This document shows positions 1 through 7,984 of a DNA stretch of 64,000 bases, in pieces. The stretch is from positions 62,001 through 126,000 of the forward strand of contig NZ_JAYTLQ010000056.1 of NCBI RefSeq assembly GCF_043729335.1, read 5' to 3'. The first letter of the stretch is position 1. The number at the start of each line of letters is the position of its first letter. Under the pieces are notes generated by a model that did not search any database, had not been told where the DNA came from, and was given only the letters and a program-made list of their open reading frames with translations. The DNA is from Crenothrix sp043729335. Lineage in GTDB: Bacteria; Pseudomonadota; Gammaproteobacteria; Methylococcales; Methylomonadaceae. The position numbers and the translations under genes were made by a program.

Positions 1-19
1 CAAAGTAAAATTAGCCATT

Positions 20-1249
20 TTATACACAGCTATCATCACTGCCAGATTTTTTCCCACTGCCTGGTATCCCGTCATTACCCTGATCGTGGTCGCGGTCATC
101 GGTTACACCATCATTATCACTGTCTTTGTCTTTATTGTCGGGAATGCCGTCGTTATCCTCATCGTCACATTTGTTTTCATCTTTGCTGTCATCAACACCG
201 TCGTCATCGCTATCGCTGTCGTTACTATTGGCTAACCCGTCGTTATCGTCATCGCTATCCACACTGTCCTTAACGCCATCATTGTCATCGTCGGTATCTT
301 TGGCATCGGTAATGCCATCATTATCGTCATCGGTATCTACACTATCTTCGATACCATCTTCGTCATCATCGTATTCATCCCTATCATTACTATCGAGTAT
401 GCCGTCGTTGTCATCGTCGGTATCAACAGCATCTTTAATGCCGTCGTTATCGTCATCCGTATCTAAATCATCGACAATGCCATCGTTGTCATCGTCATTA
501 CCGTTTTCATCGTCTTTATCGGCAACACCGTCATTATCGTCATCTTTATCGGCTTGATCTAACACACCGTCGTTGTCATCGTCTTTATCGAGTTTATCGG
601 CAATGCCGTCATTATCATCATCCAGATCATTGATATCCAACACACCGTCATTGTCATCATCTTTATCGAGCTTATCGGCAATACCGTCATTATCGTCGTC
701 ATTGTCATCAAGTTTTTCAGTCAAATCGGACAGACCATCATTATCATCGTCTTTGTCTTGCAGATCCGCAATACCGTCGTTATCGTTATCTTTGTCGAGA
801 CTATCTGCTATGCCGTCATTGTCATCATCATTGTCGTCATGGTCTTTTTTGTCTAGTATGCCATCATTATCATCGTCGTTATCCTTACTATCGATAATAC
901 CGTCATTGTCATCATCGCTATCTTTGTTGTCGGGAATACCATCGTTATCACCGTCGCTGTCTACGGCATCGCTTTTATCTGGAATGCCATCATTGTCATC
1001 ATCAAAGTCGCTTTTATCAGCGATACCGTCGTTATCATCATCAACATCACTTTTATCCTTGATGCCGTCGTTATCGTCATCAACATCACTTTTATTTTTG
1101 ATGCCGTCATTGTCACTGTCTTGATCTACGTTATTGCTGGCCGCAAAGGCTTCACTAGTAAATCCTGGTAGCCAAGATGGCGCTGGTGAAACAGATCCCA
1201 CCAATAATGCAATGGCTGCGGTGAGGGGTAATAAATTTGGGTGTCTCAT
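20..1249 (-). CDS. Secreted acidic protein with 26 thrombospondin type 3-like repeats
   Basis: The 409-residue product starts with a signal peptide: a short basic start, a hydrophobic stretch at about residues 8-22 and a likely AFA-AS cleavage near residue 37. Nearly all the rest is 26 units of the form D-x-D-N-D-G-[IVL]-x-D, spaced 13-20 residues apart. This is the aspartate pattern of thrombospondin type 3 repeats, which bind calcium in loops. The tail (GSGKKSGSDDSCV) is short, with a cysteine next to last; no membrane anchor or sorting signal is visible. The protein is therefore probably exported and Ca-binding, perhaps a surface or matrix protein; this role is inferred. Repeat number may vary between strains. 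Serine-rich frames on the opposite strand are artefacts of the repeat. The gene stands alone at the window edge. Confidence 0.8.
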   Translation of the reverse strand: MRHPNLLPLTAAIALLVGSVSPAPSWLPGFTSEAFAASNNVDQDSDNDGIKNKSDVDDDNDGIKDKSDVDDDNDGIADKSDFDDDNDGIPDKSDAVDSDGDNDGIPDNKDSDDDNDGIIDSKDNDDDNDGILDKKDHDDNDDDNDGIADSLDKDNDNDGIADLQDKDDDNDGLSDLTEKLDDNDDDNDGIADKLDKDDDNDGVLDINDLDDDNDGIADKLDKDDDNDGVLDQADKDDDNDGVADKDDENGNDDDNDGIVDDLDTDDDNDGIKDAVDTDDDNDGILDSNDRDEYDDDEDGIEDSVDTDDDNDGITDAKDTDDDNDGVKDSVDSDDDNDGLANSNDSDSDDDGVDDSKDENKCDDEDNDGIPDNKDKDSDNDGVTDDRDHDQGNDGIPGSGKKSGSDDSCV

Positions 1250-2123
1250 GGCTGTGTCCTTACTTTGAGTTGTTAAACTTCATTAAAAATATAAGCTGTC
1301 AGTATAAAAGCACTGGCTTAAGTGCCGATTAGGAGTTATGGCTACCCTAATAAAGAAAAATTTATCGGTAATTATTAGGAATTACCATCAGCATACAGAC
1401 AGAATTTAGCACTAATCATGCCAAACAACTTATAGCTTCCTAAATTAAGTTAGATTATTAATTATAATCATAGATGTAGCTTATACCGTGGCTGGTCACA
1501 CACGATATAAGTAGTGGCAGGAATTATCGAAACTGCAAAATTATCTGCACCTAGTAGCGCATCACACTCAGTAGAGTGTTCAGATAGCCTGATATTAATG
1601 AAGCTTACAGAACGCTATGTACATGTATAACAATAGGAATTTTCAATAGTCATCTAAAAATCATCCACTGATTTCCAAAAATCAATGCCGTCCAGGAATC
1701 GATATGATGTTCAATATCTTGACTCTTTTATCAACACTGTTTTTGCACACATTGAATAAATTAAAAAACAGCAAAAATCCAAGGCTCAGATGGTAAACTA
1801 TTCCGTTGATGGTTCTGTTTCTTGAACAAGTTTTTGGTGTAGATGCCCGTTTTCTCCACACAATGCGAATGACTCCTCACCTACATTGTACGGTTTTTAT
1901 CAACTCTTAAGGCGACTAATCCTATGCGTTAAGCCTTATAATGCCTAATACACAACATTGCTGTTGGCATTTTTATTAATTCATCTCAACGCAGTATCGC
2001 TAACACTTAAAAAATCCACGAAACAGGAACATTACGAACAAAACCACACATAAATCTTAAAAGTGCCTGCTAGATGCTGGCCCTTAAATTTAAACCCATA
2101 TTTAAGTGAGTAAAAGGAACAAT
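1250..2123. other. Gene-poor intergenic stretch with one dispersed repeat
   Basis: About 870 AT-rich bases separate two divergent genes. I see no convincing coding sequence. A 23-codon frame at 1338-1409 has an AGGAG upstream but nothing recognisable in it. The only structured feature is the repeat at 1838-1885. The left part must hold the promoter of the repeat-protein gene, but no clear -10/-35 pair stands out. Confidence 0.5.
1838..1885. repeat. Dispersed REP-like repeat, copy 1
   Basis: This segment begins TGTAGATGC and ends CACCTACA, with CACAATGCGAATGA in the middle, so its ends can pair (TGTAG.TG with CACCTACA). A second copy lies at 24298-24344 and shares the same ends and core. Both copies are preceded by CAAGTTTTTRG. 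Similarity over the whole unit plus the leader points to one dispersed palindromic family, not chance. Confidence 0.6.
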
Positions 2124-2861
2124 ATGGCACGATTCCATAAAAAATTTTCTTATGTTAAGGTGACTGAGACATGGTTCACGTATAAATTTAATTTCCGGGA
2201 TTTGTTTACCTTAAATGCTTATCTGCATATTAAAGATGCGGAAAACCAAAAGATATTTGGCATCCAAGACAATTCCTGCACAGTTGAGCTCAAACTTGAC
2301 TCAGATATTGAAACGATTTTTGCAAATTTCCGCCCCACCCTTAGACGAGACATAAAAAATTCACAAAAAGAGCTCGTAGAATGCCATTTCCGAGACGATA
2401 AGATCGATGAATTTGTTAGTTTTCATAACGCTTTTGCAAATTCAAAAAAAATATGGCTTACCAGTAAAAGCCGTATAGAAGAAATGGGCGACAACATTAA
2501 AATGAGTTTCGCAACCTTAAATGGACAGACGCTGGCGGTGCATAGTTATCTGGTTGATGAAGAAGTAGGAATAGCGAGGCTGCTTCATTCAGCCTCCAAT
2601 AGGCTAGATGAAAATATTGATAAAAACCTAACCGGAAGAGCTGGTAAATTATTGACTTACAAAGATATTATTTTTTTTAAGGAAGCGGGTTACAAAATAA
2701 TGGACTTTGGGGGCTACGCAGATAATACCGAAGATAAAAGCCTGAAAGGCATTAACGAGTTTAAATTATCGTTTGGTGGTGAAAAGGTTACTTGTGTTAA
2801 CTATTATTCAATCCCCCACTATGTTCTTAAAAAAATTCGGGAAAAAATCAGCTCAGTGTAA
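2124..2861 (+). CDS. GNAT/FemAB-like acyltransferase family protein
   Basis: The 245-residue protein has the look of an acyl-CoA-type transferase fold: FRPTLRRDIKNS near residue 75, a middle part with an alternate beta-strand pattern (LAVHSYLVDEEVGIARLLHSAS), then GKLLTYKDIIFFKEAGYKIMDFGG and a KLSFGG segment near the C-terminus. These last parts resemble the FemAB/GNAT proteins that modify sugars or cell-envelope precursors. I start at ATG 2124 because AAAAGGA lies just upstream; an in-frame GTG at 2106 would add six residues. No neighbour indicates the substrate. The assignment rests on motif impression only. Confidence 0.5.
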   Translation: MARFHKKFSYVKVTETWFTYKFNFRDLFTLNAYLHIKDAENQKIFGIQDNSCTVELKLDSDIETIFANFRPTLRRDIKNSQKELVECHFRDDKIDEFVSFHNAFANSKKIWLTSKSRIEEMGDNIKMSFATLNGQTLAVHSYLVDEEVGIARLLHSASNRLDENIDKNLTGRAGKLLTYKDIIFFKEAGYKIMDFGGYADNTEDKSLKGINEFKLSFGGEKVTCVNYYSIPHYVLKKIREKISSV

Positions 2862-2873
2862 GTATTAAATTAT

Positions 2874-3010
2874 GGGAACCTCTAAAAATTATCCGCTCAT
2901 GCTTCTACAGCGCTCTCATGAGCTTTTCGAATGGCACGAACGGATAAGCGGTTGAATTGATAGGATACCGTTCGCACAGAATTTGTCCAATCGCATAATT
3001 AAAGGTTCCC
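2874..3010. mobile_element. MITE-like element with imperfect terminal inverted repeats
   Basis: The left end reads GGGAACCTCTAAAAATTAT and the right end, read on the other strand, GGGAACCTTTAATTATGCG. The outer eight bases match exactly and the following A/T-rich part matches with small gaps. The 137-base unit has no coding frame, so it fits a non-autonomous insertion derived from an IS. No convincing target duplication was seen at the borders. Confidence 0.5.
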
Positions 3011-3047
3011 TTAATGTTTTTATAGCAATTTTGTAAAACAACACCTC

Positions 3048-4139
3048 TTAACCTACAACCACCAAACTATTTTTTAAAGCGGTTAAAAACCGTTCATTCT
3101 CTTCCGGCTTACCCACAGTCACCCGCAGACAATCCACTAACAAACCGCCTTGCGGATTCATATTTTTAATCAACACGCCTTGCTGTTTAATTGAGGCAAA
3201 AATGTCATTAGCCCGATCTTTGGGCGCTCTAAATAAAATAAAATTAGCGTTGCTAGGATAAGCAATGATGCCTTCCAGTGCATTAAGCTGTGTCAGCATA
3301 ATAGCGCGATCCGCACAAATAGCCTGGGTTTGCTGTTCAAATACCGCGCTGTTGCTGAGCGCAAATTCCGCACTGACTTGGGTAAGAATATTGATGTTAT
3401 ACGGTAAACGGATTTTGTTGAGCTGTTCAATAAATGCAGGGCTGCCCACCAAATAACCCAAACGCAATCCCGCAAGTCCCAATTTAGACACGGTACGCAT
3501 CACCATGACATTGGCATATTGCCCTAATTGATGAATAAAACTGGCATCGGCAAACGGCGCATAGGCTTCATCGATAATCACCAAACCTTTGGCTGTATTG
3601 ATGATATCTTTGATAGCCGTTTCGCTGAACAAATTGCCGGTAGGATTATTTGGGTAAGCAATAAAAATAACTGACGGCTGATACTGTTTTATCGCCGCTA
3701 GCATGGCGGATAAATCCAGATCGAAGTTATCTGCCTGTAACGGAACGCCGATGTAGTTTAGCCCCAAACAATCACTGAGCTGTTTGTACATCACAAAGCC
3801 CGGTGCGGGGCTTAATACGCTTGAACCAGCGGGCAACGCCATTAACAGTAGCTGGATGATTTCATCGGAACCATTGCCGAGCATAATTTCCCACTCATCG
3901 GCGATGGCATTGGTGCTGCGGATGGTGTGCTTGAGCTGTTTGGCTTCAGGGTCAGGGTAGCGGTTTAACGCGCAGTTTCTTAAAGTCTCCAGCCATTGTT
4001 GCTTAAGGTCTTCAGGCCAACTGTAAGGATTTTCCATAGCATCCAGTTTGATCAAACCTGTCGCATCGGCGACGTGGTAACTCGACATCGCCAAAATTTC
4101 TTGACGGAACAGGGTACTGATTAAAGTGTCTTGAGACAT
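3048..4139 (-). CDS. hisC: Histidinol-phosphate aminotransferase
   Basis: This PLP enzyme converts imidazole acetol phosphate and glutamate to histidinol phosphate in histidine synthesis. The 363-residue protein has the class I/II aminotransferase marks: the N-terminal substrate-loop region KLDAMENPYSWP, GNGSDEIIQLLL, the AYPNNPTGN motif near residue 161, IIDEAYAPF near 188, and the PLP-lysine motif SKLGLAGLRLGY with the lysine at about residue 219. Length is normal for HisC. It lies 152 bases after hisD on the same strand, as in many Gammaproteobacteria. The gap holds an inverted repeat, so co-transcription is likely but not certain. Confidence 0.93.
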   Translation of the reverse strand: MSQDTLISTLFRQEILAMSSYHVADATGLIKLDAMENPYSWPEDLKQQWLETLRNCALNRYPDPEAKQLKHTIRSTNAIADEWEIMLGNGSDEIIQLLLMALPAGSSVLSPAPGFVMYKQLSDCLGLNYIGVPLQADNFDLDLSAMLAAIKQYQPSVIFIAYPNNPTGNLFSETAIKDIINTAKGLVIIDEAYAPFADASFIHQLGQYANVMVMRTVSKLGLAGLRLGYLVGSPAFIEQLNKIRLPYNINILTQVSAEFALSNSAVFEQQTQAICADRAIMLTQLNALEGIIAYPSNANFILFRAPKDRANDIFASIKQQGVLIKNMNPQGGLLVDCLRVTVGKPEENERFLTALKNSLVVVG

Positions 4140-4173
4140 GGTTAAGAGTTGAGTAGTTTTTTAGGAGTTTTAT

Positions 4174-4285
4174 TGTCCACGAAAGGCACGAAAAACTCAT
4201 GCTTAAATAATGTAATTACTCAGAAATTGCAGGTTGGGATTTCTAGGTCACCCCAATCTACAGACTGATGTTATTTTCGTGGATA
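4174..4285. repeat. Inverted-repeat-bounded spacer between hisD and hisC
   Basis: The spacer has arms around TCCACGAAA (4176-4184) and its complement TTTCGTGGA (4275-4283), which extend outwards to about 11 matched positions out of 12. The left arm continues into GGCACGAAAAA, a CACGAAA-rich motif. It may be a degenerate small element or a stem-loop. No coding frame is present. Confidence 0.35.
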
Positions 4286-4291
4286 ACTAAG

Positions 4292-5596
4292 TTATTTAAT
4301 CCGATATTCCGCAGACCGCGCATGCGCCGTTAAGCTTTCGCCCCGTGCTAATACAGAGGCGATTTTACCTAAACTGTCCGCGCCCGCCGCTGAGAAATTG
4401 ATCAAACTGGTACGTTTTTGGAAATCATACACCCCCAAAGGTGATGAATACCGTGCCGTGCTGGATGTTGGCAACACATGGTTAGGCCCTGCACAATAAT
4501 CACCTAAGGCTTCTGCGGTATAGCGCCCCATAAAGATGGCACCGGCGTGGCGTATATGTTGGCTCAGGGCTTCAGGGTCTTCTACCGACAGCTCCAAATG
4601 TTCTGGCGCGATGCTGTTGGCAACGGCGGCAGCTTCCAGTAAATTGGCGACTTTAATGAATGCACCGCGCGTTGATAACGATGCTTTGATAATATCGGCA
4701 CGCTCCATAGTGGGCAGCAGTTTATTAATGCTCTGCTCAACAGCCAGCAAGTAATCGGCATCATCACTGATTAAAATCGCTTGCGCGTTTTCGTCATGCT
4801 CAGCTTGTGAGAACAAATCCATCGCAATCCAATCGGGGTTGGTTTTGCCATCGCAGATAATTAATATTTCCGAGGGGCCTGCGATCATGTCAATACCGAC
4901 TTGGCCAAACACCAGCTTTTTGGCGGTCGCCACATAAATATTGCCAGGGCCGACTATTTTGGCGACCGCTGGAATAGTTTCAGTGCCATAGGCTAACGCG
5001 GCCACCGCCTGTGCGCCACCAATGCTAAACACACGATCCACACCGGCCAAATGCGCCGCCGCCAATACCATCGCGTTAGTTTCGCCATTGGGCGTTGGTA
5101 CTACCATAATTAATTCACCGACACCTGCCACTTTGGCCGGAATGGCGTTCATTAACACAGAGGACGGGTACGCAGCTTTACCGCCAGGCACGTACAGGCC
5201 AACACGTTCCAGCGGGGTGATCTTTTGCCCTAGCACCGTGCCATCCGCTTCGGTAAACTGCCACGGTTGCAGTTTTTGGTGTTCAGCATAAGCGCGGATT
5301 CGGTCAGCGGCAACTTGCAAAGCGTGTGCTTGTTCAGTCGGTAAATTTTGCCAAGCCGCCAATAAAGCGGCTTTAGGTAGTTCTAAGTCGCTGGCCAAAC
5401 TGACGTTGCGCTTATCAAAACGATTGGTGTAGTCCAGCACTGCCTGATCGCCGCGTTTTCGCACATCGGCAATAATATCCAAAACACGGTGTTGAATGTC
5501 CAGATCGTCGCTTTCATCAAAAGCTAACAGCGATTTTAATTGTTGTTGGAAATCCGCTGCTGACGCATCCAGTTGGGTGATATTTAATAAAGGCAT
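4292..5596 (-). CDS. hisD: Histidinol dehydrogenase
   Basis: HisD catalyses the last two steps of histidine synthesis, oxidising histidinol to histidine with two NAD and a zinc ion. The 434-residue protein carries the family blocks ERVGLYVPGGKAAYPSSVLM (N-terminal third), IVGPGNIYVATAKK, IDMIAGPSEILI, FSQAEHDENAQAIL with the metal-site Gln-His, and the APEHLEL active-site motif near the C-terminus. I chose ATG 5596 (MPLLNITQL); a TTG at 5611 would add five residues. Neither has a good Shine-Dalgarno site. It precedes hisC. hisG, usually its direct neighbour, lies 1.7 kb upstream beyond inserted genes. Confidence 0.95.
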   Translation of the reverse strand: MPLLNITQLDASAADFQQQLKSLLAFDESDDLDIQHRVLDIIADVRKRGDQAVLDYTNRFDKRNVSLASDLELPKAALLAAWQNLPTEQAHALQVAADRIRAYAEHQKLQPWQFTEADGTVLGQKITPLERVGLYVPGGKAAYPSSVLMNAIPAKVAGVGELIMVVPTPNGETNAMVLAAAHLAGVDRVFSIGGAQAVAALAYGTETIPAVAKIVGPGNIYVATAKKLVFGQVGIDMIAGPSEILIICDGKTNPDWIAMDLFSQAEHDENAQAILISDDADYLLAVEQSINKLLPTMERADIIKASLSTRGAFIKVANLLEAAAVANSIAPEHLELSVEDPEALSQHIRHAGAIFMGRYTAEALGDYCAGPNHVLPTSSTARYSSPLGVYDFQKRTSLINFSAAGADSLGKIASVLARGESLTAHARSAEYRIK

Positions 5597-5697
5597 AATA
5601 TTCAAATTCAATAGTGGATAGAAACTACAAATGCGTAAATAGTTATATTAATTCCCATGATTTAACGCGAACACACAACACCAAACCAATTTTTTGT

Positions 5698-5910
5698 TTA
5701 TAAATCGTCTGGTGTTAGGCCCGTATGTTTAGCAATGCGGGCAATCATAAGCGACCCAATTTCTTCGCCATCATGGAAAGCGAAAACCACATCAGGCCAA
5801 CCTGCGCGAGATAAAGTGCGATGGGAGCCTGATTGCCGCTTAATTTCCCAGCCTATGGCAAGTAAAGCAGCAAGAACTTGCCTGGCTTTTGCGGAAGGCC
5901 AATGGCTCAT
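5698..5910 (-). CDS. hicA: HicA-family mRNA interferase toxin
   Basis: The 70-residue product matches the YcfA/HicA fold: KARQVLAALLAIGWEIKRQSGSHRTLSR is the typical dsRNA-binding-like start with the catalytic-type histidine in GSHR, followed by a short strand pair and the end GLTPDDL. HicA toxins cut mRNA and are held inactive by HicB. Its ATG overlaps the TGA that would end an uninterrupted hicB (ATGA), the usual coupling of this pair. The antitoxin frame has an in-frame stop upstream, so the module may be altered. The downstream neighbour is hisD. Confidence 0.85.
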   Translation of the reverse strand: MSHWPSAKARQVLAALLAIGWEIKRQSGSHRTLSRAGWPDVVFAFHDGEEIGSLMIARIAKHTGLTPDDL

Positions 5911-5948
5911 GCGGCAACAAGTTCAATCGTAATGGCCATAGGTAGGCA

Positions 5949-6113
5949 TTATTCCGATTCAATGCGCTCAGCAAGTACACGAAGCGCTAATATTTCAGCC
6001 TTGGCCATTGCTTCATTAGCTGTCGTGCCATAGGCCAGAACACCTGGAATTCCAGGTACTTCCGCAAGCCAGCGGCCATCTGTTTCTTGCTCGTATTCAA
6101 TATGAAAATTCAT
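5949..6113 (-). CDS. hicB: HicB-like antitoxin, shortened by a premature stop
   Basis: Reading from ATG 6113 gives a 54-residue product: MNFHIEYEQETDGRW, then LAEVPGIPGVLAYGTTANEA and a helical end ALRVLAERIESE. This is the HicB/UPF0150 fold that neutralises HicA. The frame meets TAA at 5949-5951. Past it, in the same frame, come 13 more codons (CLPMAITIELVAA) and then a TGA that overlaps the hicA start. Family members are about 65-75 residues, so the original product was probably about 68 residues and the TAA looks like a nonsense mutation. The lost tail holds a final strand. The shortened protein could still be active. Confidence 0.7.
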   Translation of the reverse strand: MNFHIEYEQETDGRWLAEVPGIPGVLAYGTTANEAMAKAEILALRVLAERIESE

Positions 6114-6261
6114 GTCATCACCTAACAAAAAACAATTACGTCACGACTTAGTGATACAAATAAGTCCGTTCCCTCTGGGCTAGCGCTTTTTTCAGTTGAT
6201 TAAGCAACGTGGCTACGCCGTATCCTACATTTTATTGCAGGTTACCTTAAATAGACTTTCA

Positions 6262-6794
6262 TCATTGGCGTTCCTGCTTCTTCCTCAGCAAAACACCCGC
6301 AACAACCAGTGCTAATGCAGGCATAAATACCCAAACAAACTCAGAGCGTAGTACTTTTAACCCTCGTTCTGAAAAAAACCGACTAACTCCTATCGGAGAC
6401 ACTTGTATCGGCCTGAAGGGAAAAAATAGTCTATCTAAACTGAACGGCCACTAGAACGCCACACCAAAGCCGCCGTTTGTTAACGCATCTAAAAGCCCAT
6501 GTGATGCACATGATACGAAACAAAACCAAAATACAGTGAACGAGTTTGACCGTAATTGCGTGTGGAAAACCGAGCAAAATAAGGCTACCACAGCGGCAAA
6601 CACCAAAGAATGCGTAAATCCCCTATGCCCCCATTGCGATTGATACGGGATTTCAAATTCAAACGCAATCACGTCCGCATCTGGCAATACAGCGGTAGTG
6701 CCGCCAGCAAAAATAACCTGAAATTGACTGACCGGCATTTGCAGACAGCGTACAACACGGCGGGCACTGCAATATGTGCAAAGGCCGATGCCAT
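6262..6794 (-). pseudogene. Broken DUF457/YdjM-like inner-membrane metal-dependent hydrolase
   Basis: Three pieces in line resemble one membrane protein of the YdjM/DUF457 type. Piece 1 starts at ATG 6794 (MASAFAHIAVPAVLYAVC) and runs to about 6690. A frameshift there leads to piece 2, which has AVLPDADVIAFEFEIPY and HRGFTHSLVFAA, the conserved metal-site motifs. An amber TAG at 6451-6453 (after GGFGVAF) interrupts it. Piece 3 continues in the same frame, WPFSLDRLFFPFRPIQ then VSPIGVSRFFSERG, ends in a membrane helix followed by RKKQERQ and stops at 6262-6264. The full family order is present, so the gene was intact and then decayed. Readthrough cannot be excluded for the TAG but would not cure the frameshift. 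Confidence 0.75.
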
Positions 6795-6805
6795 AAAGTT
6801 TAGCT

Positions 6806-7033
6806 CTATGCTGTTTTTTGATGTTGCAAAATAATTTTTGATAAAGCCCTTAATGCGTCGTTGACCGATTTCGCATCAGGAAATACTTGTGCCACGTCAG
6901 CCTCAAGCATAATGAGCTTTACGCCCTCATGATATTGTTGGGCATATTTGCCACGAACACCGTTTTCCATCTTGGAAAAGTCATATTCGTCAAGAAGCTC
7001 ATCGTTTAATTCATCATCATTTTCTGGATTCAT
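6806..7033 (-). CDS. Putative antitoxin partner of the BrnT-like toxin
   Basis: The 75-residue acidic product (DDELNDELLDEYDFSKMENG, then VRGKYAQQYHEGVKLIMLE) ends in a helical FPDAKSVNDALRALSKII segment. Proteins of this type often follow small BrnT-like toxins, although they differ from the canonical BrnA. I start at ATG 7033 because AGAGA lies just before it and the start then overlaps the toxin 3' end by 17 bases. A longer frame beginning inside the toxin gene is unlikely. Pairing with the toxin is inferred from the overlap and order. Confidence 0.6.
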   Translation of the reverse strand: MNPENDDELNDELLDEYDFSKMENGVRGKYAQQYHEGVKLIMLEADVAQVFPDAKSVNDALRALSKIILQHQKTA

Positions 7034-7292
7034 AGAAGTCTCTTTCTCGTTTGGTTGCCTGCCGAGCACTGATGATTCTGATTGCTTCGGCACGATAGGT
7101 ATGCGCTATGACCAATACTCTATTTTCGCTGGAAAAGCCAATAATAATATAGCGTTTTTCCCGAATTGAATGTCCCGTATCAGGATAAGTGAACGATAAA
7201 AAATCTCCAAATACAGATGCGGCTTCGTCAAAAGAAACGTCATGTTTCTTAAAGTTAATATCTGCTTTTTGTGAGTCCCATTCAAAATCCAT
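7017..7292 (-). CDS. brnT: BrnT-family ribonuclease toxin
   Basis: The 91-residue product shows the BrnT pattern: FEWDSQKADINFKKHDVSFDEA at the start, a FLSFTYPDTGHS loop, REKRYIIIGFSSENRVLVIAHTY, and the C-terminal RIISARQATKRERDFYE motif. BrnT is a RelE-fold RNase that blocks translation and is countered by the protein encoded next to it. It lies directly downstream of hisG (about 50 bases) on the same strand, so read-through from the his promoter is possible. The toxin precedes the antitoxin, the usual order in this family. Confidence 0.85.
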   Translation of the reverse strand: MDFEWDSQKADINFKKHDVSFDEAASVFGDFLSFTYPDTGHSIREKRYIIIGFSSENRVLVIAHTYRAEAIRIISARQATKRERDFYESRK

Positions 7293-7341
7293 CGGGAAGA
7301 ATCTCTTGCAAAGAAAACAATTGAGCCGCTATTTGTAGGGC

Positions 7342-7974
7342 CTAACTAACTTTTTGGGCAATGTTTTTTTCAAGCTGATCCAGCAAAGTGGCAATGGCCT
7401 GATTTTTCATTTTCATCGCGGCCTTGTTAACCACCAAGCGCGAACTGATGTCCATAATATGCTCACGTGGCTCCAGATCGTTAGCGCGTAACGTATTGCC
7501 AGTATCCACCAAATCCACGATACAATCAGCAAGTCCTACCAACGGCGCAAGCTCCATAGAACCATACAGCTTGATAATTTCCGCCTGTATGCCTTGGCTG
7601 GCAAAATATTTCTGGGCAATTTTTACGTACTTGGTGGCCACCCTAATACGCCCGTGCGGCGGCGGTGCATTTTTGTGCGCGGCGGTCATCAGACGGCAAC
7701 GAGCAATGTTTAAATCCAGCGGTTCGTACAGGCTTTCCGCGCCATGCTCCAGTAATACATCTTTACCGGCAATGCCTAAATCCGCTGCACCGTATTCCAC
7801 AAACGTCGGCACATCGGTTGCACGGATAATAACCAACTGCACATCATCGCGTGTGGTGCGCAAAATTAATTTACGACAGGTTTTTGGGTCATCAATCGGC
7901 TCAATGCCTACCTCAGCCAATAACGGCAAGGCTTCCTCGTAGATACGGCCTTTGGAGACTGCAATTGTCAACAT
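7342..7974 (-). CDS. hisG: ATP phosphoribosyltransferase, short form
   Basis: HisG starts histidine synthesis by joining PRPP and ATP. The 210-residue protein is the short form, which lacks the regulatory C-terminal domain and in other species needs HisZ as partner; no hisZ is in this window. Motifs seen: MLTIAVSKGRIYEEALPLL, ATDVPTFVEYGAADLGIAGKD (phosphate/PRPP region), and the PRPP-loop-like DLVDTGNTLRAN. I start at ATG 7974 since GAGGAG lies directly upstream and the ATG follows the murA stop by about ten bases. A longer frame into murA is unlikely. Transcription with murA is expected. Confidence 0.93.
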   Translation of the reverse strand: MLTIAVSKGRIYEEALPLLAEVGIEPIDDPKTCRKLILRTTRDDVQLVIIRATDVPTFVEYGAADLGIAGKDVLLEHGAESLYEPLDLNIARCRLMTAAHKNAPPPHGRIRVATKYVKIAQKYFASQGIQAEIIKLYGSMELAPLVGLADCIVDLVDTGNTLRANDLEPREHIMDISSRLVVNKAAMKMKNQAIATLLDQLEKNIAQKVS

Positions 7975-7984
7975 AACCGACTCC

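Noticed and set aside
126..1124. Long serine-rich frames on the plus strand
   Set aside because: They are antisense readings of the aspartate repeat gene on the minus strand.
1338..1409. 23-codon frame with AGGAG upstream
   Set aside because: Too short, with no recognisable feature; likely chance.
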